A DNA stretch of 64,000 nt from Brevibacterium sp. JSBI002 (lineage in GTDB: Bacteria > Actinomycetota > Actinomycetes > Actinomycetales > Brevibacteriaceae), in the NCBI RefSeq assembly GCF_026013965.1, contig NZ_CP110341.1, positions 2,728,001 through 2,792,000 of the forward strand. The letters are read 5' to 3'. Of this stretch, positions 8,237 through 17,059 are shown piece after piece (positions within the stretch are counted from its first letter, which is position 1; every line of letters begins with the position of its first letter). The notes below the pieces were generated by a model. That model did not search any database and was not told the DNA's origin. It saw only the letters and a program-made list of their open reading frames with translations. A program made the position numbers and the translations under genes.

Positions 8237-9302
8237 GATCGACATCCAAAGAGGAGACGGCGGCGAAGGACAGGTCGCTCGGTCCGATTCCGCGGGAGAC
8301 GAGCTCCGCACCGAGTGCTGCGACCATGGCTCCGTTATCCGTGCACAGTTTCAGCGGCGGCACCCGCAGCGTCACGCCCGCCTCGGCGCAGCGGTCTGCG
8401 AGCACTTCACGCAGGTGCGAGTTCGCGGCCACTCCACCGCCGAGGACGACGTGGTTGATACCTGTGTCGGCCGCAGCGAGCAGAGTCTTGGTCACGAGCA
8501 CGTCGACGACGGCGTCTTCGAACCCGGCGGCGATATCGGCCACCCGCAGGTCCGCACCGCGAGTCTCGGCTTTCGTCACCTCACGCAGGGCTGCGGTCTT
8601 CAGCCCGGAGAACGAGAAATTATACCGACGCTCGGGGTCGCGCAGGTCCTGCTTCTTCGCGAGTCCGCGCGGGAACTTCACTGCCTTCCGGTCGCCGGGG
8701 ATCCCGGTGCCGTCGAGCAGGCCGAGAGCAGCCTTCGAGATATTCGGTCCGCCGGGATAGTTGAGCCCCAGCAGGCGCGCCGTCTTGTCGAAGGCCTCAC
8801 CTGCGGCATCGTCGATGGTGGCTCCGAGGAGTTCGATGTCCTCGACGACGTCGCCGATGCGCAGAATCTCGGTGTGCCCACCGGAGACGAGCAGAGCGAT
8901 GGTCGGAGTGGTCAAACCGTCGACATCCTCGGCGACGAGGTCGACGGCCACATGCGCGGCCAGATGGTTCACCCCGTACAGCGGTTTGCCCAGCGCCGCG
9001 GCCAGCCCTTTGGCCGCGCCGACCCCGACCATGAGTGCACCGGAGAGACCAGGTCCGGCGGTCACGGCGACGGCGTCGATGTCGGACAGCTCCACCTCGG
9101 CGGTCTCACAGGCAGAGGCGATGGCCGGGCCGATGGCCTGCACATGCGCGCGGGAGGCGACTTCCGGCACGACTCCGCCGAAGCGGACGTGCTCGTCCAT
9201 CGACGAGGACACGGTGTTCGTCAGCAGTGTGCGTCCGCGGACGATGCCGACCCCGGTTTCGTCGCACGAGGATTCGATGCCCAGGACGAGCGGTTCGCTC
9301 AT
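8223..9302 (-). CDS. tsaD: tRNA N6-adenosine threonylcarbamoyltransferase TsaD
   Basis: The catalytic ASKHA-fold subunit that transfers the threonylcarbamoyl group to A37 of ANN-decoding tRNAs (t6A). It starts [16 protein letters not shown], and carries the metal-binding NHLAAHV pair of histidines near residue 115, [10 protein letters not shown], and the nucleotide-binding [13 protein letters not shown]. At 359 aa it has normal length. The start at 9302 follows GGAGGGCGAGGC and overlaps the upstream SRPBCC stop (ATGA). Its partners tsaB and tsaE lie 3-5 kb away on the same strand, separated by heme oxygenase, an aldo/keto reductase and SRPBCC genes. Confidence 0.97.
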   Translation of the reverse strand: MSEPLVLGIESSCDETGVGIVRGRTLLTNTVSSSMDEHVRFGGVVPEVASRAHVQAIGPAIASACETAEVELSDIDAVAVTAGPGLSGALMVGVGAAKGLAAALGKPLYGVNHLAAHVAVDLVAEDVDGLTTPTIALLVSGGHTEILRIGDVVEDIELLGATIDDAAGEAFDKTARLLGLNYPGGPNISKAALGLLDGTGIPGDRKAVKFPRGLAKKQDLRDPERRYNFSFSGLKTAALREVTKAETRGADLRVADIAAGFEDAVVDVLVTKTLLAAADTGINHVVLGGGVAANSHLREVLADRCAEAGVTLRVPPLKLCTDNGAMVAALGAELVSRGIGPSDLSFAAVSSLDVDHVLV

Positions 9303-9826
9303 GCCTCGCCCTCCGTGCCGTCCGCAGTCTCTGCGCTTTCGAGGTCGAGGTCGGAATAGGTGGCGACGAGTTCGGGTTCGGTCACCTCGGCGATGTCGAT
9401 GCCGAGGGTGCGGGCGAACAGGCGCAGATGCGTGTCCCACATCGGCCCCACCTCGGCGGCCTGACCGCGGGCGGTCTCGGCATCAGGCGCGGTATGAGTG
9501 AACACGAGCAGGGTCTCCTGACCGGTCTCCCCCTCGATCGGCAGCAGGCGGAGACCGAGCACTCCGAAGTCGTCGAGTTCGAGCAGCACGTGATCGAAGT
9601 CCTCGCAGCTGAGGACAGATCCATTCAGATCGATGTCCTCGAGCGCGAACGTGATCGTGCGCGTCTCTCCGTCCTCGCCGAGGCGGAACGGCGCGAACCA
9701 TGTCCGCACACCATCGGAATCGGTCAGTGCGTTCCACACGGTTTCGACGTCACGTTCGAGGAGCAGCTCGATGACGAGATCGGTGCCGTTCTCCCAGGTG
9801 ACCAGGCGCGGGCTGGTCCCACTCAT
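9299..9826 (-). CDS. SRPBCC / AHSA1-like domain protein
   Basis: A 175-residue single-domain protein of the START/SRPBCC superfamily. The N-terminal strand [20 protein letters not shown] and [13 protein letters not shown] match the AHSA1/CalC-type fold, which encloses a hydrophobic cavity. The C-terminal part ([17 protein letters not shown]) is the usual long helix. Members bind lipids or act as Hsp90-like co-chaperone relatives; a specific ligand cannot be assigned. It overlaps both neighbours by 4 nt (ATGA), so it is cotranscribed with the aldo/keto reductase and tsaD. Confidence 0.8.
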   Translation of the reverse strand: MSGTSPRLVTWENGTDLVIELLLERDVETVWNALTDSDGVRTWFAPFRLGEDGETRTITFALEDIDLNGSVLSCEDFDHVLLELDDFGVLGLRLLPIEGETGQETLLVFTHTAPDAETARGQAAEVGPMWDTHLRLFARTLGIDIAEVTEPELVATYSDLDLESAETADGTEGEA

Positions 9827-10770
9827 GCTTCCACCCAGGCGCCGTCGAGGGCAGCCTTCTCATCAGGACTCAGCTGCATCTCGGTTCCGGCCAGCAGCTC
9901 GGTGAGCTGTTCGGGCACGCGCGCCGAGGCGATCGTCGAGGGGATGAAATCGTGAGTGAGCTGCCAGGCGATGGCCGTGGCCGTCATCGTCGCCCCGTGA
10001 TCGGCGGCGACATCGTGGAGGACTTCGAGCGCACCGAGGGCCTTCTGGTCGTCGACGAAATCGGCCACCCGGTCACCGCGGACGCTGCCTGTGGCGTCGC
10101 CCCCGGTGTGCTTGCCGGTGAGGAACCCGGAGGCCAGTGAGTGGAAGGGCAGTTCGGCGATGCCCTCAGAGCGCAGGTACGCCTGCTTCTGCGGATCGAC
10201 CGCGGCGCGGGAAACGAGGTTGAACCGGTCTTGGACGACTCGGTAGCAGGCCAAAGAGAACTTCGTCGAGATCTTCCGGGCCTTCTGCAGTCGTTCGAGG
10301 CTGAAGTTCGATGCCCCGAGGTAGCTGACTTTGCCGGAGCGGACGAGCGCGTCGAAGGTCTCGGCGACGGCAACCTGGTCGACGTCGTCATCGTCTCTGT
10401 GGGCGTAGTAGACGTCGATGTGGTCGGTGCCGAGCCGGCGCAGGGAGTCGTCGACGGCGATGCGGATATTCGCCGGGTCAAGGCCCATGCGCTTGGGATG
10501 CATGCCGACCTTGGTGGCGATGACCATCTCGTCGCGGTTGCCGCGAGCCTTCATCCATTCCCCGATGATCGTCTCGGATTCCCCGCCCGAGTTCCCCTCG
10601 ACCCAGGCCGAGTACGCATCGGCGGTGTCGATGAAGTTTCCGCCGGCCTCGGCGTAAGCATCGAGAACAGCGAAGCTCTGATCCCGATCCGCACCCCAGC
10701 CGAAGGGATTGCCGCCCAGCTGAAGAGGGTGGACGAAGAGATCGGTATCTGCCAATTGCACACGTGTCAT
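9823..10770 (-). CDS. Aldo/keto reductase
   Basis: A 315-residue NADPH-dependent oxidoreductase of the (beta/alpha)8 AKR superfamily. FIDTADAYSAW supplies the catalytic Asp and Tyr (DxxxxY), IATKVGM the Lys, and VYYAHRDDDDV the His. YLGASNFSLERLQKA and the C-terminal SARVPEQLTELL fit the cofactor-binding end. The start at 10770 was chosen over one at 10818 because GGAGGG and a TAGTCT hexamer lie directly upstream; the latter ends 7 nt before the ATG. It heads the leftward AKR-SRPBCC-tsaD-NUDIX run, divergent from the heme oxygenase gene. The natural substrate is unknown. Confidence 0.92.
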   Translation of the reverse strand: MTRVQLADTDLFVHPLQLGGNPFGWGADRDQSFAVLDAYAEAGGNFIDTADAYSAWVEGNSGGESETIIGEWMKARGNRDEMVIATKVGMHPKRMGLDPANIRIAVDDSLRRLGTDHIDVYYAHRDDDDVDQVAVAETFDALVRSGKVSYLGASNFSLERLQKARKISTKFSLACYRVVQDRFNLVSRAAVDPQKQAYLRSEGIAELPFHSLASGFLTGKHTGGDATGSVRGDRVADFVDDQKALGALEVLHDVAADHGATMTATAIAWQLTHDFIPSTIASARVPEQLTELLAGTEMQLSPDEKAALDGAWVEA

Positions 10771-10828
10771 GCCCTCCAGACTACCCGTTTGACCTCCACG
10801 GCTTCGGGGCAGGACCACCTCTCGGAAC

Positions 10829-10847
10829 TCAGGTTAGGCTAAGCTAT
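10829..10847. promoter_or_regulatory. DtxR/IdeR iron box
   Basis: The 19-bp sequence TCAGGTTAGGCTAAGCTAT matches the established DtxR/IdeR consensus at 16 of 19 positions by eye. It lies 79 bp upstream of the heme oxygenase start. Repression under iron excess and expression under iron limitation is the expected behaviour. Confidence 0.8.
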
Positions 10848-10925
10848 AGATACGCAATGATGCCGATCACACCGCCTCGGCGGCGAACCAGCATTCGGTT
10901 GGCCGCACTCCCCCAAGGAAACATC

Positions 10926-11564
10926 ATGTATGAACAGTTCTCCGCTCGCCTCAAGGCAAGCACTGCCACCATCCACGACGAGGTCGAGCACACCACGTTC
11001 ATGGTCGACCTCATGGAAGGACGCCTCGACGCAAGGGCCTACGCTCTCCTGCTCAAGCAGTACGACGTCATCTACAGCGTGCTCGAGTCCAAGTCACGGG
11101 AGTTCGCCGATGATCCGATCTTCACGCCGTTCTTCGACGCTCATCTGTTCCGAGCCGACCGCATCGCCGCTGACCTGGCCGCGCTCGACGGCACCGGGCT
11201 GCCGGTCATGCCCAGTGCCACCGCCTATGCCGCGCACCTGGCGGGGCTCGAACGGGCAGAACAGGTCATCGCCCACCACTACACGCGCTACCTCGGCGAC
11301 CTCTCCGGCGGTCAGGCGATCGGCACCCTTATGGGCCGACACTACAGTCTGCCGGCGACCTCGCTGACGATGTGGGACTTCGCCGAGCTCGGCAAGACGA
11401 AGCCGTACAAGGACGCCTACCGCCGACTCCTCGACCAGGTTGCAGCGACCGGCGGTGACGAGCAGATCGTCGTCAACGAGACGATGGAGGCATTCCGACT
11501 CAACGGAGCGCTGCTCGTCGACCTCACCGAGGCGACCGAGAGTCGCGCGGTTCCGGTGCCCTAG
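10926..11564 (+). CDS. hmuO: Heme oxygenase (HmuO-type)
   Basis: A 212-residue cytoplasmic enzyme that opens heme to biliverdin, CO and ferrous iron, giving access to heme iron. The N-terminal helix STATIHDEVEHTTFMVDLM carries the proximal histidine region. The distal helix contains the near-invariant YLGDLSGGQAIG, with the flexible glycines over the heme. The length is normal. AAGGA lies about 6 nt before the ATG. An iron box upstream indicates DtxR-type control. No heme importer genes are adjacent, so the enzyme works with a transporter encoded elsewhere. It is placed between rimI and tsaD, which are usually neighbours. Confidence 0.95.
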   Translation: MYEQFSARLKASTATIHDEVEHTTFMVDLMEGRLDARAYALLLKQYDVIYSVLESKSREFADDPIFTPFFDAHLFRADRIAADLAALDGTGLPVMPSATAYAAHLAGLERAEQVIAHHYTRYLGDLSGGQAIGTLMGRHYSLPATSLTMWDFAELGKTKPYKDAYRRLLDQVAATGGDEQIVVNETMEAFRLNGALLVDLTEATESRAVPVP

Positions 11565-11582
11565 GGCGCGACTTGAGAAGGA

Positions 11583-12035
11583 TCAGCCGCCGATCCGCAG
11601 ACGCATGAGGATTCCCGCGGCACCTGGATAGTAGTCCGGACGCCGCCCCCATTCCTCGAACCCGAAGGATGCGTACATCGCCAGCGCCGCAGCATTGCGT
11701 TCGTCGACCTCGAGGTGGACGACCTCGGAGCCGCGTTCCCTCGCCCAATCGATTCCCGCCTGCAGCAGGGCGCGACCGATGCCTGTACCACGTGCCGCCT
11801 CGGTGGTGGCGATCGTCATCACGTCGGCTTCCGCACCGGCCCCTGACATGACGATCCACCCGGTCAGCTCCCCCGCCGACGCGGTCCTGGCGGCGAGCAT
11901 GACCGTGCCGTTCTGCGCCTTGACCGACCAGTAGTAACCGAGCGTCCAGGCTGTGGGTCCGAAGATCGCCGCATCGTGGTCGGCCACCTCGGCGAGGTCC
12001 CACCAGGGAAGCTCGGCGATGGTCAGGGAGGTCAT
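11583..12035 (-). CDS. rimI: Ribosomal protein S18 N-alpha-acetyltransferase RimI (GNAT)
   Basis: A 150-residue GNAT acetyltransferase. The acetyl-CoA pyrophosphate-binding motif is visible as ARGTGIGRALLQAGIDWA, followed by VHLEVDERNAAALAMYASFG, the classic C-terminal GNAT signature. RimI acetylates the N-terminus of S18 and related proteins. It overlaps tsaB by 4 nt, in the usual actinobacterial tsaE-tsaB-rimI order. Heme oxygenase ends 18 bp away on the opposite strand. Confidence 0.9.
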   Translation of the reverse strand: MTSLTIAELPWWDLAEVADHDAAIFGPTAWTLGYYWSVKAQNGTVMLAARTASAGELTGWIVMSGAGAEADVMTIATTEAARGTGIGRALLQAGIDWARERGSEVVHLEVDERNAAALAMYASFGFEEWGRRPDYYPGAAGILMRLRIGG

Positions 12036-12766
12036 TTCAATGAGCTCTCGCGTACCGGGGTCGCTTTCGCATCGGGTTCGCGCAGGTACTCGGGGATCGG
12101 GTCGGCAAGGTCTCGACCGGCGGCGAGTTCCCGTGCCGCCGCGAAGGCAAGATATTCGGCACGAGGATCCGTGATGGACTCGGTGCTCGAGGCTCCGAGG
12201 ACGTCCGGATAGAGGAGGAATCCGCGGCCGAGCTTCTGATCGATCGTATCGAGCCGGTAGCCGTTGTCGGCGAGAACTGAAGCAACCTCGGCCGGTTTGG
12301 CCACGAACGGTCCGGCGTTCAGCGTCGCGTCGGCGGAGTCGTAGACGCTGAAGTAGACCTCTTTGCGGCGGGCGTCCGAGGCGATGAGGACGGGGCTGCC
12401 GAATGCGTGCGCGGCGGGCGACGCGACCTCCGACGCAGGTGCTGGGGTGCCTTCGGCACTGCGGGCGAACTCTTCGGCGATCGCGGCTTGGGACAGCAGT
12501 CCCCTGACAGGAATCCCGCGGGCCTGACCGACGGCGATTCCGGCGGCGATGCCCACTCGCAATCCGGTGAAGGGTCCGGGTCCGATGCCGACGACGACGA
12601 GTTCGGGCTGGGCATCCTCGGCGAGCACGCTGGCGAGCGCAGGACCGATGAACTCAACGTGTCGACGCTGGTCATCGGCCTGTTCGGCGGCGATGACCGC
12701 ACCGGTGTCCGTATCCACGAGGGCCACGGAGGCCGACTGCGAGGTGTCGATGGCCAGAATGATCAT
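12032..12766 (-). CDS. tsaB: tRNA threonylcarbamoyladenosine biosynthesis protein TsaB
   Basis: A 244-residue ASKHA-fold partner that dimerises with TsaD and is needed for t6A synthesis. MIILAIDTSQSASVALVD is the family opening, and VGIGPGPFTGLRVGIAAG the conserved glycine-rich segment. It lacks the metal-binding histidines of TsaD, as expected. It overlaps tsaE upstream and rimI downstream by 4 nt each, so the three genes are translated as a tight unit. Confidence 0.95.
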   Translation of the reverse strand: MIILAIDTSQSASVALVDTDTGAVIAAEQADDQRRHVEFIGPALASVLAEDAQPELVVVGIGPGPFTGLRVGIAAGIAVGQARGIPVRGLLSQAAIAEEFARSAEGTPAPASEVASPAAHAFGSPVLIASDARRKEVYFSVYDSADATLNAGPFVAKPAEVASVLADNGYRLDTIDQKLGRGFLLYPDVLGASSTESITDPRAEYLAFAAARELAAGRDLADPIPEYLREPDAKATPVRESSLK

Positions 12767-13368
12767 GATTCGTCTCCCTCATTCGCCGAGTCCTCGGCAG
12801 ACAGATCCGCAGGGGCCGGGTCGTCGACTCGCACGCCTGCCAGTGCCGAGACAGCAGCCTCAACCGCCGGCATGCGTTCGATCCAGGCATCCCCGCGACC
12901 GACGAGGTCGACGGTGCGCCGTTCGTCCTCCACCTCGTCCTCGTCGTCCACACCGACCGACTCATCGTCCCCCGCGTCTTCGTCCCACACCGGGGTGATG
13001 GTGATGTCGAGGTGATCGCTGCTGAGCTGCTCGGCCAAGCCGGCTCCCCACTCGACGACCGTGATCGACTCGTCCAGTTCGGAGTCGAGGTCGAGATCTT
13101 CGAGCTCCTCCCCGTCGGCCAACCGATACGCATCCACGTGGACGAGGGCAGGCCCGCCCGAGCGCGACGGGTGTTCGCGGGCGATGACGAACGTCGGCGA
13201 CGTGATCCGCCCGGCCACGTCGAGGGCTTTGCCCAGCGACTGTGTGAACGTCGTCTTCCCCGCTCCGAGGTTGCCCGTGAGGATGAGCAGGTCACCGGCG
13301 CGCAGATGCTCGGCCAGGGCTGCAGCGAACGTGCGCATCTGTTCCAAGGATTCGAGATGGACCCTCAT
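12763..13368 (-). CDS. tsaE: tRNA threonylcarbamoyladenosine biosynthesis ATPase TsaE
   Basis: A 201-residue P-loop ATPase that drives turnover of the TsaB-TsaD complex. Walker A is GNLGAGKTTF at about residues 32-41; SPTFVIAREHP and the Walker B-like HVDAYRLAD follow, with VVEWGAGL near residue 110. The last ~60 residues are an acidic extension (DEDAGDDESVGVDDEDEVED) beyond the usual ~150-aa domain. The start at 13368 follows GGAGACGG and overlaps the alr stop by 4 nt. Longer in-frame starts exist but would lie inside alr. Confidence 0.95.
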   Translation of the reverse strand: MRVHLESLEQMRTFAAALAEHLRAGDLLILTGNLGAGKTTFTQSLGKALDVAGRITSPTFVIAREHPSRSGGPALVHVDAYRLADGEELEDLDLDSELDESITVVEWGAGLAEQLSSDHLDITITPVWDEDAGDDESVGVDDEDEVEDERRTVDLVGRGDAWIERMPAVEAAVSALAGVRVDDPAPADLSAEDSANEGDES

Positions 13369-14579
13369 CGGCCGTCTCCCTTCCGGGCGACCCGGTCGAC
13401 GCGGGCGCTGAGCTGGGTGACGATCTCGTAGTTGATCGTGTTCGCCCAGGTCCCCCACTCGGCCGCGCTCGGCCCACCTGGGCCGAAGATGACGACCTCG
13501 TCGCCGATGGCCACCTCATCGTTGCCCGCCCCGATGTCGATGATCATCTGATCCATGGCGATGCGCCCGACGACGGGGTACCGACGATCCCGGATGGCCA
13601 CCTCGGCGCGGTTCGAGGCCGCCCGCGGCAGTCCGTCCCCGTACCCACCGGGCACGAGCGCGAACCGGGTATCGGTCGCGGCGGTGAATGTCAGCCCGTA
13701 GGAAGCGCCGTGACCTGCTGGGATGTCCTTGAGATTGATGACGCTGGAGGTCAGCCGCATGACCGGCCGGAGCCCGAGGGCCGCCGGATCTCCGTCTTCC
13801 AGCGGGGACAGACCGTAGAGGGCGAGCCCCACCCTCGCCGAGGTGCCCGGGCACGGTCCCAGGGTGAGCGCTCCCGGCGAGTTCGCGATGTGCACATCCA
13901 GGTCATCCGATTCGCCGAGGCGGCCGTCCGCGGCGTCGAGCACCGCCCGAAGCTGCCCGTGGGCGGAGGAGAAGACCGCGCTCTGCGCTGCGGTCTCCGG
14001 GCGTTCGGGCTCGTCGGCAACCGCGAAGTGGCTCATGATCCCGACGATGCGGATATCGGCGCCGGCCTCGGGATTCCCGGAGTCGTCGGTGCGGCTGTCT
14101 CCGGCGTGGCGGCGCAGCCAGTCGAAGGCACGGACGAGCGCTTCCGGGGACAGACCGTTGCGGCCGAGACCGGTGTCGATCTTCAGATGGGCTCGGGCGG
14201 TGATGCCGGTGCGCCAGGCCGCCGCTGCGAGTCGGTCGAGGGCCCCGACCGTCGAAATGCCCAGTTCGATGTCGGCGCGCACCGCCTCGTCGAGGTCGGT
14301 GGTCGGTCCGTAGAGCCAGGCGAGGATCTGCGCTTCGGGGCCGAGCAGGCTGCGCAGACGAAGGGCTTCGGGGATCGTGGCCACACAGAACTCGCGCCAT
14401 CCGGCGGAGAAGAGAGCAGGTGCGACGAGGTCGATGCCGTGCCCGTAGGCGTTCGCCTTGACGACGCATTTGAGGCGGGCGGGTGAGAGGCGATCGGCAA
14501 GGACGGCGGCGTTGTCGCGCAGGGCCGCCTCGTCGATCTCGGCCCGCACGAGAGCCTCGGGGATGTCGAAAGATGTCAC
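13365..14579 (-). CDS. alr: Alanine racemase
   Basis: A 404-residue PLP enzyme converting L- to D-alanine for peptidoglycan. The PLP lysine is in VVKANAYGHG (Lys41); KIDTGLGRNGL and the catalytic tyrosine region GHGASYGLTF are present, as is VGRIAMDQMIIDIG. It starts with GTG at 14579. There is no Shine-Dalgarno, but TAGTCT ends 6 nt before the start, so transcription is probably leaderless. It is the first gene of an alr-tsaE-tsaB-rimI operon with 4-nt overlaps throughout. Confidence 0.97.
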   Translation of the reverse strand: MTSFDIPEALVRAEIDEAALRDNAAVLADRLSPARLKCVVKANAYGHGIDLVAPALFSAGWREFCVATIPEALRLRSLLGPEAQILAWLYGPTTDLDEAVRADIELGISTVGALDRLAAAAWRTGITARAHLKIDTGLGRNGLSPEALVRAFDWLRRHAGDSRTDDSGNPEAGADIRIVGIMSHFAVADEPERPETAAQSAVFSSAHGQLRAVLDAADGRLGESDDLDVHIANSPGALTLGPCPGTSARVGLALYGLSPLEDGDPAALGLRPVMRLTSSVINLKDIPAGHGASYGLTFTAATDTRFALVPGGYGDGLPRAASNRAEVAIRDRRYPVVGRIAMDQMIIDIGAGNDEVAIGDEVVIFGPGGPSAAEWGTWANTINYEIVTQLSARVDRVARKGDGR

Positions 14580-14585
14580 TGGATA

Positions 14586-14591
14586 AGACTA
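14586..14591 (-). promoter_or_regulatory. -10 element, probable leaderless alr promoter
   Basis: TAGTCT ends exactly 6 nt before the GTG start of alr, and no ribosome-binding site is present. This spacing places the transcription start at the initiation codon. Confidence 0.55.
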
Positions 14592-14731
14592 CCGCCGACC
14601 TCCGCCGACCAGCACCTTCGCTACGCTGATCCCCCGCGGCATTCGGCTCCGGTGCCGGTGTCGCAGGTGCAGCCGACGTCGTGTTCGGCGAAGACCGGCT
14701 CGACGAGCCATTCGATGAAGAAGGAGACATC

Positions 14732-15409
14732 ATGCACACCACACCAGCCCGCATCCTCGCGATGGTGGTCGCGGCCGTCCTGTTTGCGACAGGCCTCACC
14801 GTGATCGGACAGACCGGTTCCGCCGAGGCAGCCGCGAAGTACTGCACCGGCGTCGAGTCGAACAGCTCGGTGACGGCTGCGAAGGCCATCGAGGTCAAGC
14901 AGCGGTCGACGACCACCGCCGATATCTACCTGTGCAAGAAGTCCGGCGACCGGTACGTCCGCGACAGCGGCCCGTTCAAGGCCCGCCTCGGCTACAACGG
15001 CACCACGTCGAGCAAACGGGAAGGTGACGGCAAGACCCCGAAGGGTGTGTTCTGGATGCGCAATGGATTCGGCACCTCGGCGAATCCCGGGTTGGGCAAG
15101 CCGTGGACGAAGGTCACCCGCGATCATGTCTGGGTCGACGGTGACGCGACGAAGGCCGAGGGATACAACACGATGCAGCGGAAGTCCGAAGGGTACGAGG
15201 GTGAATCCCTCTACCAGCCGAAGCCGTACAAGTATGCCCAGGTCATCGGCTACAACGAGGCTCGCACACCGGGGAAGGGATCGGCGATCTTCCTGCATGC
15301 GAACACAGAGTCGATGAAGACCGCCGGCTGTGTGTCGATGTACGAGTCCAGCCTCGTCAAGGCGATGAAGTGGGAGGGCACGACGAAGACGCAGATCCTC
15401 ATCCACTGA
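14732..15409 (+). CDS. Secreted L,D-transpeptidase-like (YkuD) protein
   Basis: A 225-residue exported protein. Residues 1-35 form a signal peptide (MHTTPARILAMVVAAVLFAT... ending SAEA). The C-terminal half shows a YkuD-type active site: IFLHANTESMKTAGCVSM supplies the His and the SxGC-like cysteine (here TAGC). The upstream KTPKGVFWMRNGFG matches the family's product-side motif. Such enzymes form 3-3 peptidoglycan cross-links or anchor proteins. AAGGAG lies 7 nt before the ATG. It stands alone, divergent from alr and convergent with nnr. Confidence 0.85.
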   Translation: MHTTPARILAMVVAAVLFATGLTVIGQTGSAEAAAKYCTGVESNSSVTAAKAIEVKQRSTTTADIYLCKKSGDRYVRDSGPFKARLGYNGTTSSKREGDGKTPKGVFWMRNGFGTSANPGLGKPWTKVTRDHVWVDGDATKAEGYNTMQRKSEGYEGESLYQPKPYKYAQVIGYNEARTPGKGSAIFLHANTESMKTAGCVSMYESSLVKAMKWEGTTKTQILIH

Positions 15410-15424
15410 GGCGGGTGAGCCGAT

Positions 15425-16954
15425 TCAGTCGGTGCCGTGGATGAGTTCGCCGACCACCTCGGCGATGGCATCGGCGAACCCGGACGCGGTCACCGCGCAT
15501 CGGCCGGCCTCGTTGTGCAGCAGCACTCCGAGTCCGGCCAGGCGAGCCCACTCGCGAGGTGGACGCGTCCGGTCGTCGCTGTCGTAGCGGCCGTGGGCGG
15601 CGGTGATTGCGGCGAGCGTGCCGAGGATCCCGGCGAGCACGTCGCCGGAGCCCGCCGTGGCGAGGGTGCCTGGCCCCGGGGCAGGCAGAACGACGTGCCC
15701 GTCGGGGGCGGCGATGACCGTGTGATGGCCCTTGAGCAGGACGATCGCGCCGGTCAGCTCCGCGGCCCGCCGAGCCCACCGCATCGGGTTCGTCCCGATC
15801 CGACCGGCGGTGATGATCTCGCCGAGGAGGCGGCTGAGCAGCCGTGCCAGTTCGGCGGCGTGCGGGGTGATGATGAGCGGGCGGTCGGCCAGCCAGGTGC
15901 CTGCCATCGTTTCGGCGCGGGCGATCATGTCGAGGCCGCCTGCGTCGACGACGACCGGTGTGCGGTTGCCGGCCAGCGCCTCGGCGACGCCTTGCACGAA
16001 TTCGGATTCGGGGTCGCCCGGGCCGAGGACGACGGAGTCGATGCGGCCAGAGGCGTTGACGACCTCGGGGTGGAGACCGAGGACGTATTCGGCGACGAGC
16101 GGTGAGCCGAGGTAACGGACCATGCCCGCTCCGGTGTTCACCGCCGAGGTGGTGGTGAGCACGCCCGCGCCGGGGTAGTCCTCGGAGCCGGCGAGGACCC
16201 CGGTGACACCGCGGGAATATTTGTGCCCGGCCTCATCGGGGCGGGGGAATCCGGAGACGAGATCATCGCGATCGAGCAGCTCCGCGGCGGCCGAGCTGGG
16301 GTCGAGGCCGAGGCCGATATCGATGACGTCGATGGTTCCGGTGAACTCGTCCGCGCGCGTATCGATGAGTTCGGTCTTGAGTCCGCCGAAGGTCACAGTG
16401 CGGTCGGCGTGGAGTCGTTTCTCGGCTCCGGTGTGGTTCGGGTCGAGGTCGGAGGGGATGTCGACGGCGATGAGGCGGCCGGTGCGGTGCGGGACCCAGT
16501 CGGCGATGAGTGAGCTGATGTGGTCGGGCAGACCGCGTCGACCGCCGGTGCCGAGGATGCCGTCGAGGACGAGATGGGCGCGGGAGAGTTCCCGCAGAGC
16601 ATCGGCGCGGGCGGCGTCGGCCTCGGAGGATGTGAACGCGATGACCTGTGCCCCGGCACGGCGCGCGGCAGTGAGCCCCTCGCCGTGAGTACGGTCGAAG
16701 AGAGTGATGATGGTGACGGCGGCACCGCGCCTGCCCAGTGTCGCCGCGGCGAAGAGCGCGTCCCCGGCGTTGTTGCCCGGCCCGGCCAGCACGCAAACCC
16801 TGGCCCCGGTGACCTGTCCGTGGTCGGCGGTGAGGGTGTCGATGCTGATGTTCGCCAGCGCCCGGGCGGCTCGGGCCATCAGCGGGACACCGGCCTCGAG
16901 GAGAGGCGCCTCGGCCTCCCTGATGGTCTCGCTCGGGTAGGCGAACACACTCAT
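15425..16954 (-). CDS. nnr: Bifunctional NAD(P)H-hydrate repair enzyme (epimerase + dehydratase)
   Basis: A 509-residue fusion. The N-terminal ~215 residues are the NnrE epimerase (VCVLAGPGNNAGDALFAA, then LVLDGILGTGGRRGL). The C-terminal half is the ADP-dependent NnrD dehydratase (VLAGSEDYPGAGVLTT, VVVDAGGLDM, ITPHAAELARLL, GSGDVLAGILGTLAAI). Together they repair hydrated NAD(P)H. GAGGAG lies 7 nt before the ATG. Fused nnr beside alr and acpS is standard in actinobacteria. Confidence 0.95.
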   Translation of the reverse strand: MSVFAYPSETIREAEAPLLEAGVPLMARAARALANISIDTLTADHGQVTGARVCVLAGPGNNAGDALFAAATLGRRGAAVTIITLFDRTHGEGLTAARRAGAQVIAFTSSEADAARADALRELSRAHLVLDGILGTGGRRGLPDHISSLIADWVPHRTGRLIAVDIPSDLDPNHTGAEKRLHADRTVTFGGLKTELIDTRADEFTGTIDVIDIGLGLDPSSAAAELLDRDDLVSGFPRPDEAGHKYSRGVTGVLAGSEDYPGAGVLTTTSAVNTGAGMVRYLGSPLVAEYVLGLHPEVVNASGRIDSVVLGPGDPESEFVQGVAEALAGNRTPVVVDAGGLDMIARAETMAGTWLADRPLIITPHAAELARLLSRLLGEIITAGRIGTNPMRWARRAAELTGAIVLLKGHHTVIAAPDGHVVLPAPGPGTLATAGSGDVLAGILGTLAAITAAHGRYDSDDRTRPPREWARLAGLGVLLHNEAGRCAVTASGFADAIAEVVGELIHGTD

Positions 16955-16995
16955 CGACTGCTCCTCTTCACGACGCGGGTCCTGGTTCGTTGTCG

Positions 16996-17009
16996 CCCTG
17001 TACAGGGCT
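16996..17009. other. Short perfect palindrome upstream of nnr
   Basis: GCCCTGTACAGGGC is a perfect 14-bp palindrome in the 105-bp gap between the M20 hydrolase and nnr. It may be a dimeric regulator site or a weak hairpin. No function can be assigned. Confidence 0.3.
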
Positions 17010-17059
17010 CATCCCTGCACCGTATGCCTTCTCACGCACACGTGCCAGGGTCGGGCGGA

